A stretch of 64,000 bases of DNA from positions 246,443,218 to 246,507,217 of the forward strand of contig NC_081406.1 in NCBI RefSeq assembly GCF_030272615.1, read 5' to 3'. The notes below the pieces were generated by a model. It worked only from the letters and a program-made list of their open reading frames with translations. It was not told the origin of the DNA and ran no database searches. Each line of letters begins with the position of its first letter. Position 1 is the stretch's first letter. The translations under genes were made by a program, and so were the position numbers. Positions 38,998 to 51,816 of the stretch are shown here, in pieces. This DNA is from Cryptomeria japonica (lineage: Eukaryota > Streptophyta > Pinopsida > Cupressales > Cupressaceae).

Positions 38998-40871
38998 CTA
39001 AGTACTATCATCAATAACATCTCGTGGTCTCTTATCCCCGGGACGTGGTCCAGATCCACCCGTCTCATGCTGTACAAGGAAAAAATAATATTAAAATTAT
39101 TAAAATTAACTATTAAAAGAATCATTTATCAAATATAGTTAGAATTCATAAATTAAGTTACAAACTTACCATATGCTCATCAGATCCTCTAGTAGTATCT
39201 TGTGTAGTATCAACACCAAATGTAGTGCTAGCTAGCTCCTGTACAAGGTCAAATTCAAAGTATCCAATTAAATCTAAATTAAGAGTCAAAATAAGATCAA
39301 ATTAAGTATTACATATTAATACCTCAAAGGATGTCGATGTGCATTCAAATTGGCTCTAATCAAAATTATGAGGATAACCTATCCTAATGGTGGTATCCAC
39401 CTACATACATGCATTTAATGAAATCATATTTAGTGAACATATATATGTGTACTAAATAATTTCAAGTTAAGTTACAATGTTGCAAGAGTTCATATTTAAT
39501 TTATGAATTCTAAGATACAGACCATAGATGGTGTCATAGTAGTCAGACCCTCTTCTCGATGTGATGTAGAGGGTCCCTCATGACCTGAATCCTAGAGAAA
39601 GAAGCATTCAATGTATCAACATGAAAATTTATATAGTATATGATGATAACATATTAACTTAAATAGATAGTACAATGTCTAGATAGAAATATATACCCCA
39701 TAAGGTGTGCCGAGTTGTGTTCCAGTAGATGCAATATTGACTCTAATATTAGGTGTAGTCCTTATCTACATAAACGAAATTTATTTAATGAAGTATTAGA
39801 TTGTATAAAAAAAGGCATGCACTTAATTTATACCTATATTTAATGAAGTATTTAAAGATTGACATGTGCATGTATATATATCTATACCTGGTCAAGATGA
39901 TCATTCGAGCAAAGAAAATCCATATATGATGTCATCATACTATCATTTGCTACATCATGCTCAGTTGGAACTGAAGCGGATCCTGTATCAACAGTAGGAC
40001 CTACACACGTCGCATGACAAATCGAACACATATGTGGCATCCATCAAGGAGCGGATGCCATGTGAGCAGCTTGCTCACTCAGGTTACCTATGAGGGAAGT
40101 CAAAGCATCTAATGTCGAAATGAATGATGTATTTTGGACATCTGCAAGAATCGATGGAGCAAAAAGTGGAACTATGGGTGGATCTGGTAGGGAATTATTA
40201 ATTTGTTCCCCTAATCTATGTTGTGGCATTCCATGAACAACACCCTGGAATGACATAATGTCAAAATAATTTGGTTTTTGGTTCATTAAAAACTCACAGT
40301 ATAATTTATTCAAAAAATAAAAACGGACCTCATAATTACAATGTGGTGGATAATCAAAAACTATCCACCATCTATCCCAAAAGTGTCTAGCCATTTCTGG
40401 ATGCACACACCACCTAATTGAAATTCTTTTCTGGTTAGGTTGCATTGGTTCTCTTGTTTTTGGGTTAGTAAAATATGGACATAAATGAGCTTTGGTTATT
40501 TTCAGATAAGTGATTTGCCTATAAGTTAAACCATCGGCATAAAAATCATGCAACTCTTGTCATTGTCTATGAAATTGATCTAACTGAGAATCATCAGATC
40601 TAACTGACTTGACAACAATTTGCGTTGATTTTGCAAACTCTAGAAGATGGGGTGGCGTGATTGGCTCATTTTGGATAGCAATAATATTTTGTTCAATCAC
40701 TTGTAGGTTTTCATTAATTCGTTCTCTTAAATGAATTTCATCCAATCTAGAGGGTGGAGGTGTAGGTGGTGGTGGTGGTGGTGGTGGAGGAGGAGGAGGA
40801 GGAGGAGGAGGAGGAGGGGGTTGCGGTGGGGGATTTTCACCTAATAGTTCATTTATGTCAAAGACATCCAT
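38998..40871 (-). pseudogene. Second gene of the large transposon: six-exon gene of unknown function
   Basis: I do not recognise this family. Exons (minus): 40871-39888, 39765-39697, 39591-39523, 39400-39323, 39238-39170, 39069-38998, each with GT donor and AG acceptor, and all in phase 0. Exon 1 encodes MDVFDINELL, a run of about 18 prolines, then a folded-looking region with GLTYRQITYLKITKAHLCPY, ISIRWCVHPEMARHFWDRWW and FDYPPHC. Exons 2, 3, 5 and 6 each encode exactly 23 residues, exon 4 26. They are rich in Thr, Ser, Gly and Asp, so probably disordered, and end with DKRPRDVIDDST, a possible nuclear signal. Stops: TGA at 40560-40562 and 40044-40046, TAG at 39356-39358, each one C>T from Arg or Gln. 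A Met at 40892 is an alternative start. It is convergent with the transposase gene, as expected for an accessory DNA-binding or regulatory protein, but that role is inference. Confidence 0.75.
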
Positions 40872-40892
40872 GATAAAAAATATCTCGTACAT

Positions 40893-42285
40893 ATATAAAT
40901 ATATACATAAATTATATACAACTCTATATTAAAGAAGAATCTATTTTAGTTTTAAAAAAAACATTTATAAATAGTAACATTTCTATGTTATTGAATGAGA
41001 TACACATAAAATATAATATAATATTGAATTTAAAAAATATACATGTACATACTATTGAATCTTTAAATATAAAATTTGCGCACAAAACTTAATAAAAACT
41101 TTCAACGAAACTTCATAAATCTATTATATATTCAATTTAATGCATTCATTTCTTGTAAAATGCACCAACTATTAAAATTAATATAAAATATTTCATACAT
41201 AAGATCAATAAAGAAGTGGGAAATAAGATGATCCTCCTTAGTGTAAGAATATATAAGGATTGATGATAAGTGCTTAAAATAAGATATTGAAATGTAAGAT
41301 CATTACACTCTATAAACCAAGATATTATTATAAGATCATGCAAGATTTAATAGCAATACAAGATCATCATGTGAGGCACAATCATATGCTACTAAGATGC
41401 AAAAATATGTGATCAAATAGTGATAATCTATTATATTCTCTAAAATAACAGGCCAGATGTATGAACATAAGATATAATTATATATAAATGGAAGGATATA
41501 CAAAAATGATCTTTAAAGTGATAAATTGCCCAATGTATGACCATAAGATAATACTTTAACAAGATAGATTAACCAATTTACAAACATAAGATAATGCTTT
41601 AATAAGATTAAAAAAACACTATATGAACATACATGTGAAGCAAATAGTCTTTAAGATCATAAGATAGAACAAAGATTAAAGTATAAGACATAAATCATTA
41701 TGGGAATTCAGTAGTTGCTAATAAAGATTAGATAATGTAAAAATAGGAGAGAAAACATGTGAAGTAAAAGTAGGATTAAAAAAGGAAATCAAGTGAGAAA
41801 ATATTAAACATGCCCTACAAGTGGGGTAATAGAATGTGAAGTAAACATAAAAGATTAAATTATGTGATATCTAGTGGTTTCTCTTTTATGTTATGTGTCA
41901 CCTCAATGTGTACATTCACTTTGTTGGTGCATCATTATTTTCTTGCATTTAGCTAACTATTGTATTGCATATTTGCACCTAGAGGATAGGATAAGATTAC
42001 TTGGGTAGATTACTTGAATCAAGGTAAAAAACTAGGAATGTGAGATACATGATATGGATGATGACAAGGATGGTTGAGAATAAAGAGAATTTGAATGGAT
42101 TATGGTATACTCCTAAGTGTAGGGTACTTTAAAAAAAAAATTATACATGATGCCAAGGTACTTGTCCAAGGTGTCATAAGAATGGTTTTCACCCATGAAT
42201 AAAAAAATTATGTTTACTTTTCTCTCTTTTTTAATTTTTATGCAAGACCAAATCCTTTAGGTGTAGATATGTTAAATGATACACA
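40893..42285. other. Non-coding AT-rich interior of the large transposon
   Basis: 41400-41870 has loose repeats of 'acataagataat'. 42140-42200 ('ccaaggtacttgtccaaggt' then 'atggttttcac') resembles 8280-8330 of the giant LTR element, so a small fragment of a related element may sit here. No gene seen. Confidence 0.45.
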
Positions 42286-42289
42286 GGAT

Positions 42290-42890
42290 ATTTATGTTTT
42301 TAAAAATCCTATAATAGGATCAACTATGGACCTGTTATGCAATGTCATGGCATAATAGGACCTATTATGCCATCATGGCATAATAGGTCCATAATTGGTC
42401 CTATCATACTAAGTAAATATGTCGAATTAGCAAAGTTTCAATGTTGGAGATGAATTAGATGATGAAGTTGGCAATTCAAGAAAATCATGTCATGTTGTGG
42501 CTTAATAGGTCCTATTATGGACCTATTATGCCATGACATGGTATAATAGGACCAACTATGGACCTATTATGCAATGTCATGGCATAATAGGTCCATAATT
42601 GGTCCTATCATACTAAGTAAACATGTTGAATTAGCATAGTTTTAGTGTTGGAGATGAATTAGATGATGAAGTTGGCAATTTTCGAGAAAATCATGTCATG
42701 TTGTGGCTTAATAGGTCCTATTATGGACCTATTATACCATGATGGCATAATAGGTGGAATATTATGCAATGTCATGGCATAATGTGTCCTATTATGCCAT
42801 GACATGACATAATGTGTCCATAATTGGTCCTTTTATACCATCACATGACATAATAGGACTATAATAGGACCTTTATGTCATGGCATGGCA
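42290..42890. repeat. Second palindromic array, about 204-225 bp period
   Basis: The motif CATAATAGGTCC and its reverse complement GGACCTATTATG alternate, with a longer unit containing 'gatgaattagatgatgaagt'. Units align at 42391, 42595 and 42820 ('ataattggtcct'). The design is like that of the large satellite in the nested element, although the sequence differs. Confidence 0.85.
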
Positions 42891-43014
42891 TAAACCTAAG
42901 CCTAAACTTTGATATCTAAAATTTGAAGAGTAATGTTAATTACTTTTAAGGTTATACTAATAGTGGTAACTTTTGTATTGCCTAATGAGGATTAAGAACA
43001 ATTTTGGTACATAT

Positions 43015-43150
43015 GTTCATTTTTGTTTCGATTTCCTTTTCATTTTTGTTTTTGTTTTAATTTCATTTTCGTTTTCGTTTTTGTTTTTGTTTTTGTTTCG
43101 ATTTCGTTTTCATTTTTATTTTTGTTTTGATTTCTTTTTCGTTTTGATGT
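43015..43150. repeat. TTTTTG / TTTCG hexamer-like low-complexity tract
   Basis: Imperfect repeats of TTTCGTTTTCGTTTTTG. The Phe-rich open frame here is an artefact. Confidence 0.85.
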
Positions 43151-43429
43151 TTCTAAGATATCTAATTTGATATTTTATTTTGTTAACTATCTAGGTTTGG
43201 TTTTGATTTGTAAATTTGTTGATTAGGGTTTAGGGTTAACTATTGAAGAATATTTTAGATCAAAATCAAGAATTTACAAAATATAAAAACTAATTTATTT
43301 ATAGGCTACTTTTAAAAAAAGATAAAATAATACCAAAAAAAACTAAATAATACAAAAAAAAAGGAAAAATATACAAGAAAACTATGAAATATGTACCTAG
43401 GATAGTGGTGGAGGCTTGAAATGGAATCC

Positions 43430-43716
43430 ACAACACGGGGGCCCATTTTTGATCTCCTGTTCTCAATTTACTATCACGGTGAAAATGAAAAAAATCTCCC
43501 AAAAAAACGGTAAAAATACAATTTAAAAACGGGCCTCTGTTATTTACAAATGGGCCCCCATTTTGTTTAAAAATGGGGGCCCATTTATTTTAGCTTCGGG
43601 CCCCTGTCACCTTTCGGCTCGGCAGCCCGAAGCATAAATGGGCCCCCATTTTGAGGAGCACGTTTTCCAAAGCATAGACTTCCGCGAAGTTGTGACTCAT
43701 TAGCTTGCACTTGCCC
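43430..43716. repeat. Right end of the large transposon with GC-rich palindromic motifs
   Basis: AAATGGGCCCCCATTTT occurs in both orientations at about 43540-43660, with 'ggcccgaagc'-type inverted pieces between. The TIR occupies the last bases (CTTGCACTTGCCC at 43704-43716). Confidence 0.65.
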
Positions 43717-43720
43717 TTGA

Positions 43721-44060
43721 GTTATTTTATTATTAATTACCCCTTAGATGCTTTTAGGATGAGAGAGAATGATTGGATGTTCAAGATTTTGAAGTGAGTG
43801 CAAATGAATGTATTTAGATACAAGCACATGCCATCAAATTGTGTAAATATGTATTCATTTGGATCACAATGACTATTAAAAAATAGGATAGTTGACTTAA
43901 TGTGAATTTAATTTTGGAAAAGGAAAGAGCCATATAAAATATATTGGATACGAAAATGATTAGATCTTGGATTGTTTGGTGGAATTCAATAAGGTGTTGA
44001 ATGTTTACATATTTTATGGTGAATTTGTCAAAGTTTGTGTAATTCTTGTGCATGTAATAT
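43721..44060 (+). repeat. Block R, copy A, continuation after the DNA transposon
   Basis: 'gatgagagagaatgattgga' and the following 300 bp align with 58325-58640 and with 3060-3260. Non-coding. Confidence 0.75.
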
Positions 44061-44890
44061 GTTAATTTTATGCAATTACTTTGTCATTTTCATAAAATTC
44101 CTTTGGATCTTGTATCTATGATGTTTGTGATGTGTGAAATACTAGTCATGATATTGTAGGTTAATTGAATTTCATTGGATCTTACAAGATTCAAATTGCG
44201 GAAAATCTCATCCTCTTGAATTTTAGTTTATTTTCTCTCTATAAACCCTCATCTTTTGTTTATTTTTTTGTATATTTCATTAGTTTAGGGGCGGTTTTTT
44301 AAAAACTTGTTATAAATTAGCTTTATCATGTTTACAACTTGTCCTATCATTGTTATAGTGTTGAAGGTGTTCAATTTTGTGCAATAAGTGATTGAAGAAA
44401 CTTGTTTATACATTGTTTATATTATTTTATGATCTCCTAGTGCATGTATTCATATGTATAATAAGTTGCCAATATCCCCTTATACACTTGTGTAGCTACA
44501 TATGGCACCAAATTATCCAACATTATCATGACCTAACACAAAGGGACCTTTGGGCTATAAATATCTTGAGGATAGTTTCCTCTTAGGAGAGGTGGTGCAT
44601 TTAGTTTCTTACCTACATGTTGATGAGTGTGTCAAAACACCCCTCAATTGGTTGTAGAATTATTAAAAAATGATTGAAATTTTATCAAGTCCAAAAAAAG
44701 TATGTTTGTATGTACAAGAGGACATGGTGTAGATTATAGGGTAGAATAGAAAATGTGGGTTTGAATTCAGGAGATCCACATGTTTTTTTATCATTTAAAA
44801 AAAATTGGTTCTCCAAAAATATAGTTGCATTATAATGTGATCATACTATAGTTCATACTCATATTTATAGCTACCATGAGTATTGCAATA
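44061..44890. other. Unassigned AT-rich sequence
   Basis: No gene recognised. 44808-44870 ('ttctccaaaaatatagttgc') resembles 48840-48905, so the GA-rich region between may be duplicated as a unit. Confidence 0.4.
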
Positions 44891-44967
44891 GGGATAGAGG
44901 GAGAGATTAAGAGAGATATAGTGGAATATATATATATATAGAAAGAGAGAGGGAGGTAGAGATGAGC

Positions 44968-45070
<103 letters not shown>

Positions 45071-45649
45071 GTTGCACAAAACATGTATTAAGTCTACTAA
45101 TAAATTCTTGTAGTAAGGGGTGGGGATTTTGGAATTTTAATTTTAATATTTGAATTCTAGTTGTTGTCCCACATGCCATGAGATCAATCCCTAGTGGCTT
45201 GGAAATTAACTTGGGTAGAAAAGTGATTATCTTAGGTTAGGGATGAATGTACGAGAGTGGGTGTGGGTGTAAGTGCATTGATGAAGGGAAAATGATGAAT
45301 CAGATAGAGATATATAGAAATAGAAAGAGATGGAAAGAGAAAGAGAGAGGTAGACTGAGATAAAGAGATATAGGGGATAGGGAGGAAGGTAGAGAGAGAG
45401 AGAGATCATCACATAGCCATTTTGACATCTATGAAAACATAATGAAAAGAGATCATCACATAGTCATTTTTTAATATTGTTTGATAGGATGAATTTACAT
45501 ACTTCTGTTTTAGAAAATTCATATAACTTGGGACAAATTAAGAATTATATTGCAGTCAAATATAGTAATTAGTGGGTTGTCTAATTTTTTTTTTATTGTA
45601 TGCATGTCTCTTATATATAGAATTAATATATGATCAATATATTTTTTTT

Positions 45650-46912
45650 GATCGATAACATATAGTAATATATTGCGTTGAAAGAAAAGTATTACAACCA
45701 AGGAGCATATTGACAATCTGCAATACCAAGGGGTCATGCCCCTACTACAAAAAACAACCCAAGCATCAACCTACTAAGACCCATAGCCACAAAAGGGGTC
45801 GCTTACATATACAAAAAGGACCACACCACAAACCCCAACTAGCCCAACCTAGCTTCGAAACCATCCCAATGCTTCCTCTCTTGAGAAATTGGGAATACCC
45901 CTGCTGGAACTAGCCACCTGATGCTCACTCCCACCACCTAGCATTGTTCCAGGCCTTCCTCCACACAATGACCCATGCTCCACCACCTTCCCTGGTTTCT
46001 TTGGGAGCTGGTGTCGAACCAAAGGCCTCCCATTCACGTCCAGGGGGCCTCGGACCGAATAGGAGTCACCTTCCCATGGATATTGAAACGTTTAGTCGGC
46101 CCCAACTAGCGAACAAAGTTCACGATCTCAGCCCAACCATTTCTTACATCCTCCACCTACGAAGCAACTGGTCGAGAAGCTGACCAGACTACAAAAGGCT
46201 GCAACTCCCCAACATCCACTCCAATCCTCCTGCTTGGGCCTTCCGCCATCCTCAGCCCCTCACCAATGATAGAATGGGCCACCACATCCTGCAAACCTCC
46301 TACCCATTTGGGTCGTAAAACCAGGGAAGAAATCCGTTGCACTTCCTCATTCGACTTCCCCACCTGTAGGGTCAAAGTAGTAAACAGAGACGAAATGTCT
46401 AGATTTGTTCTAGGTCGCCAATCCCAAGAAAGAAATTCCTCTCCCAATAGAAGCCTAACTGCCCTCCAGAAGACGTCTCCATCCACTTTGAAGATGTTCA
46501 AAAGCCTGATCCTCGAGACCGGCCCTCGAAAAGCAAGCAATTGTCCGTTCGACTCCAATGAAAATGAAAAATTTGCCTCCATCCTATCTCTCCGCTGCAT
46601 AGAAAGAAACCTCGAGCGCTCCGTCAAACACCAAGCTTTCACCACAAAGTGCTAGGAATCAACACACAAGGGTCTTTAAAGTCGCCTCCATCTCTTATCA
46701 TGAAAGCTTCACACGCTTCACATTACTCCCAACATCATCATCAGTCACTCACTTCGCACACCTCCATCATCAATCGACACCTCAAGGCCAGTTGCAACAA
46801 ATTTGAAGAACACACACCACGAGGGAATTAAATTCCCACAGAGCTAAGGTTGCGAGTGGACACAACAAATCAAGCTTGGGTTCACTTTTCCAAAAAGCCA
46901 TCAACTCAAATC
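45650..46912 (-). other. LINE 3' region, partly open
   Basis: Follows the RNase H stop. A minus-strand frame of 162 codons (46645-46157) shows no family I know, and an overlapping plus-strand frame also exists. The region is most simply a long 3' UTR, or a second decayed ORF. Confidence 0.45.
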
Positions 46913-47439
46913 TTACTCAAGAAGACTACAATCTCTAAAGTCCTCAAACATAATAAACAAATTTTCCAAGGAACCATTTGCTCCCACATAAGAAATTTTA
47001 TCATCTTCCAAATTAGCTTCCCGCAGGACATGGGTTATTTTAAAATCTTCAAAATTGTTCAGCAGAAATTGCATCCTACGCACCTGCTTATCTAAAAACC
47101 ATGCTTCCATTCGCCCTCGCGCAATCCCATTCACCACAACCTGAGAATCACCTTCTAAATGAATTTTCTTGACTCCCAATTTCCCAGCCATAAGGATTGC
47201 TTCCAACGCAGCTTGACATTCGGCAACATTGTTTGACCCATCCACCAATCTCTTGGCCGCAATGGCCAGAATGTTTCCCCAATCATCTCGAGCAATCACC
47301 CCAGCACTTGAGGGTCCTGGATTGCCCCTCGATGCTGTGTCAAAATTAACCTTAATCCACCCCTTCTTAGGTGGAGTCCACTCTGGGGTTGAATTGCCCT
47401 TACTCTGAAGATTAGCCCTCAGCAGCCCATTAATAGGCC
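46913..47439 (-). pseudogene. RNase H domain (C-terminal fragment of LINE ORF2)
   Basis: The fragment is open on the minus strand from the truncation point and ends in a stop at 46913; the Met further right (47464) lies outside the insertion. Type I RNase H features are in order: VNFDTASRGNPGPSSAGVIA (first Asp), NVAECQAALEAI (Glu), IHLEGDSQVVVNG (Asp) and VLREANLEDDKIS (last Asp; the family usually has A-D here). This is the plant RVT_3-type domain that ends LINE proteins. The domain itself is intact, but endonuclease and reverse transcriptase are missing through 5' truncation, so it cannot transpose. Confidence 0.85.
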
Positions 47440-48214
47440 ATATATGATCAATATTTATTATCATACATTATGTTCTGTATAATATTATATTATTAGGTAT
47501 AAATATAATTCAATATAATCAATATATATTATACTTTTACACATAATATTAATTAAAATAACAATTATATTATACATTTAATTTTTGTATAAAAATGTAT
47601 TAAATTTATTGAAAAAATATATTTATTACTATGTACACTATATAAAATTATACATTATTAGACATATATTTTAAATAATATATATTTCATAAATAATATT
47701 TATTAAATAAAAATATAATATATATCTATGAAAACATAATGAAAAGAGACATCATCACATAGTCATTTTTTAATATTGTTTGATAGGATGAATTTACATA
47801 CTTCTTTTTTAGAAAATTCATAAAATGGGACAAATTGAGAATTATATTGTAGTCAAATATAGTAATTAATGGGCTGTCTAATTTTATTTTTTTATTGTAT
47901 GCATGTCTCTTATATATAGAGTTAATATATGATCAATATTTATTATCATACATTATGTTCTATATAATATTATATTATTAGGTATAAATATAATTCAATA
48001 TAATCAATATATATATATTATACTTTTACACATAATACTAATTAAAATAATAAATATATTATACATATAAAGAGGGAGTGAATGGGAGAGATATAGAGGG
48101 TGTGATAAAATATAAGGAGATTTATATATAGAGATAGAGAGAAATGACTTAGAGACACATGGAAAGAGAACAAGGGAGGGGGAGATCGAGGTAGATAAAT
48201 GTATATATATATAT

Positions 48215-48395
<181 letters not shown>

Positions 48396-48779
48396 CTAGA
48401 GATAGATCAATAGATAAAGAGGGAAACAGAGAGACAAAGAGGGAGATATAAAGAGATATGAATAAAAAGAGATATAGAGAGGAGTGAGAGGGAGATATAG
48501 AGAAATAGAGAGAGATATAAAAGGAGTGATGAAGTGAATAAAAGGGATAAGTAGAAATAAGGAGATAAAGATATAGAGGGAGAGGAAGAGACAAGGAGAT
48601 AGAGATATAGGGGGTGAGAGAGATAGAGAGAGGAGGTGTAGAGACAAGTAATTGATATAGGGAGAAGGATAGAGGGGGAGAGATAAACAGAGGGAGATAT
48701 AAAGAGGTAGAGAGATAGAGATAGAGGGAGAGGTATATTATTATATCTCTATCTCTACCTCTACCTCTTGTCATCCTTT

Positions 48780-49980
48780 TATATCTCACACATCTTTTCT
48801 AAATCTTTCTCTCTATTTCTCCCTCCTTTCTTTTATTTATGCTTCTCCAAAAATGTGACCATATTATAATGCAGGTGTACTATAATTCACTCATATTTGT
48901 ACCTACCTTGTCTATTTACGACGCTTAGGGTTGGACTTACTTATCAATATTTTAAAGGCATTTTTTTATAAATTATAAAAAGGTGACTAAATATCAAGTA
49001 TCCTTTCCTTCAATTTTCTATGGCTTCAATGTTGAGCTAACAAATACCACATCTATAATATTTTTAGTTTTATTTTTTAATCCATTCATCCAAATTTGAA
49101 ATACTAAAAATAAGTTAACATTTTAGGGAGAACACACCATGAATTATATTATGTTTTTCTAACAAAAAAGAGCACTTTGTGTACTCCACCTATATGAACT
49201 TCTTAATCTTCACTATTCAAAGCACTACAACTCTTATTCTTTTTGCACCTTTAGAGTTTGAGCATAATTAGCTTCAATTTTTCAACATTAGTTTTTACTA
49301 ATTTCAAGAAAAAAGTCCACTTAAAACCCCTTTTGCTCCCCCATTTTTATGCGCATACCCTTAGTAAATTTGAGTTCATATTTTTATAAATTATATCAAG
49401 TTATAAAATATTAAGTTTCATATTCTATGATTCATTTCATCATCACTATGTCATGAGAATTACAAGCATTTTGATCTAGTCAACATTTTATTTAGGGAAA
49501 TAGAGAAAGGTGTAGTTTAACCAAGCAAGGGCCCACTTGAGGTGTACTATATAGTCGGGCCTCTGTCTTGACTTTCATAGATTTTTTATATTTTTAATCA
49601 AGTATATTTGTTGTAACTTAGTAAAGTCTACTAACCTACAACATTAGGTTTAATCTATAGAATTTGAACTATTACATATACTTTGAGTTGTAGGGTAGAT
49701 CTATATTTGGAAGAAAAAAAATAGGATAAAGTTTTAATTTTATCATATTTATTCATAACTTCTTATCCTAATGTGTGATGCCAATATTAAAAGTATCATT
49801 GATGATTGTATGCATTTTATCCGTGTTTTCCCAACATGATATAATAAGATAATTGGTAGAGAAATGAAATAATATTTGGGGTACGATGGTACATATTTCT
49901 AAATGGGAAGATTATTGAGTTCATCCATTTAAAGTTTATATTGTTTCCATTTGCATGGATACAACAACAAAGACTATTAT
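48780..49980. other. Unassigned AT-rich sequence
   Basis: Non-coding in all frames apart from short chance ORFs. No repeat with the rest of the window was noticed after 48910. Confidence 0.4.
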
Positions 49981-51452
49981 TTGAGGTTTTTAATTTACAT
50001 TTTCCATTGACTTTATCCTAGAACCCCAAAATTGAATACATTGTATTTATCACCTCATTTCCTATACAATTGTAGACATAGATTTTTAATTTGTTTAAAC
50101 AAGGCACCTTATAATAGTGTTTTTTTATATTTATTGGGAATATAGGGCCTATGAAGGGGACACAATGATTAGAAATTTGGTTTTTAATGTCTTGATATCA
50201 AATGACAAATTATTGCAATGTTTTGTAATGGTCTTGCATAAATTATAATCTTTAAATTTTTCGTTTTGTTTTTCAATTATGTCCATATAATTTTAATTTT
50301 GTCAAGATATTATAAATATGATGTTATGTTTACATAAATAACTATAATACAATTTCGTAACATAATATCCAATAATATATGGTCATGATATTTATGTATT
50401 TTTTATAATGTTATAATATATGTTTTATTATTTATTTGAGTGTCTTAATCAACAATGGCATCCAATGTTTGTGTTGTAGAAAGTAAATTGCAAGTATATA
50501 AAAATAAAATGTGATAATAAGAAAACAATAAACATTCAAATATATTTCATAAGTGATTCAATGAATTTAGCAATATGTATAACCCAAAAATAAACAAAAA
50601 TGGGATTTCTTTTAATTTATAAAAATAATATATATTATATAATGTATCAAAAAAATATAATGGCATTGGAAAGATACACTTCTTAAAATAAAATTATAAT
50701 TTAGTCATTATGATTAATATTTATTGTCATTGTTGAGTATCTTTAGAAATCATTATCAATGTTAGTAAATTTTAGTACCTTTCAAATTGTTTCTTTCTTA
50801 TAAACTCATCAAATTTTTCTTAAATTATTATACTTGAATTTTTTTTTAAATATATTTAAAATCATTATTAAATGACTAATAAACATATATACATTTATAA
50901 TTTTGTTGACAAAATACTTTAGAAAATTACTTTAAAAAATATAAATATACAATACTTAAGTTATTTGAAAAATTATAAATATTAATATTTATTAACCTTT
51001 TAATAATACTTTTAAGGACATTCACAATCAAATTCAAAAGATCTTAAACTCAAAATTTTTAAATACTATTGTTAAGTAAATAGTTAATGAATAGAACAAT
51101 TCTGAAGTATAAGAAACTTCCACGAAATGACACATATCCCTTACCGTTAAGTTTGCCATGTTTGTAGAAGTTTTATGTGTGGAATTAATTTATGATTATG
51201 TTATTTCACTTAATCTTTCCATTCTTATCAAGGTTCACCTTGAATATTTCAATGGACATCTCCATTGTGGACAATTTCCATGCATCTTGGATCTCTATGA
51301 AGGTTGTAATATTTCAATATGTAGTCTTTACGCCTCTTATGAAGGACCACCTAAAGCATACCACTAGATGTATTTACATGTCTTGTTTCATCTACTTCAT
51401 GGTGTCAGATCTTGGAGGTTTATTATTAAATTTTTGTAAGCAATTTCTATTT
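49980..51452 (+). repeat. Block R, copy B, left part
   Basis: Aligns with 1230-2630 of copy A without the 90-bp insert. It ends at the copia target site (TATTT at 51448-51452). Confidence 0.8.
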
Positions 51453-51685
51453 TGATGGTATTAAACTTTTACAGATAATAAAACAACTATAAATAAATCA
51501 ACTGTTATGATGGTCTATAGATCATCAATACAAAATGTGAAGAAGAAAGTCTCCAAAAATCATTCTATTGATTATGAGGATAGAAGATTTATTTATACAG
51601 GTTTTATTGAAACCGAATTCAATAAATATTGTGTAACCAAATAACTAATTCCTAACAACAACTAACACACAATGTTTATCTTTCA
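51453..51685 (-). repeat. 3' LTR of the copia element
   Basis: 233 bp. It contains about 25 bp ('ctaattcctaacaacaa' area) absent from the other LTR. Confidence 0.9.
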
Positions 51686-51694
51686 TTTCCCCAC
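51686..51694 (-). other. Polypurine tract of the copia element
   Basis: Plus TTTCCCCAC, minus GTGGGGAAA, directly against the 3' LTR. Confidence 0.7.
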
Positions 51695-51816
51695 AAGAAA
51701 CATTGTGAAAAATATTCTAAAAAATAAAATATTCATAAATAGAAATAAAATTTCCATCATCCTTTTTATTCCCCATAATAAGCATTGGGAAGAACACTAA
51801 CTAAAATTCAAAGTGT

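Larger units (their letters stand above)
22799..43716 (+). mobile_element. Two-gene DNA transposon (Sola-like?), 4-bp TSD
   Basis: Left end GGGTTAGTGCAAG at 22799; right end, read inward on the minus strand, GGGCAAGTGCAAG from 43716. The flanks are TTGA at 22795-22798 and 43717-43720. Copy B of block R has a single 'caagttgaattatttt' near 58285, the empty site. The element contains a transposase-like gene on plus, a multi-exon gene of unknown function on minus, and a nested relative (26002-36530). Without the latter it is about 10.4 kb. The 4-bp duplication and GRG-type termini agree with what I remember of the Sola superfamily; that assignment is inference only. Confidence 0.85.
45641..47439 (-). 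mobile_element. 5'-truncated LINE with RNase H domain
   Basis: A 15-bp target duplication, ATATATGATCAATAT, lies at 45626-45640 and 47440-47454. A T run at 45642-45649 is the A tail of a minus-strand insertion. About 1.8 kb survives: the end of the ORF2-type protein (RNase H) and a long GC-richer 3' part. GC content is clearly above that of the surrounding DNA. The uninserted site is in the tandem unit at 47727-48070. Confidence 0.88.
45430..48070 (+). repeat. Tandem duplication of about 480 bp, first unit split by a LINE
   Basis: Unit 1 is 45430-45640 joined to 47455-47726; unit 2 begins at 47727 and ends near 48070. Landmarks: 'tctatgaaaacataatgaaa', 'gcatgtctcttatatatag' and 'ggtataaatataattcaata'. 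Unit 2 has no LINE and shows a single uninterrupted target site at about 47926-47945. Confidence 0.88.

Noticed and set aside
46266-46655. 129-codon plus-strand gene in the LINE
   Set aside because: Antisense to the LINE; the open frame probably reflects higher GC content.
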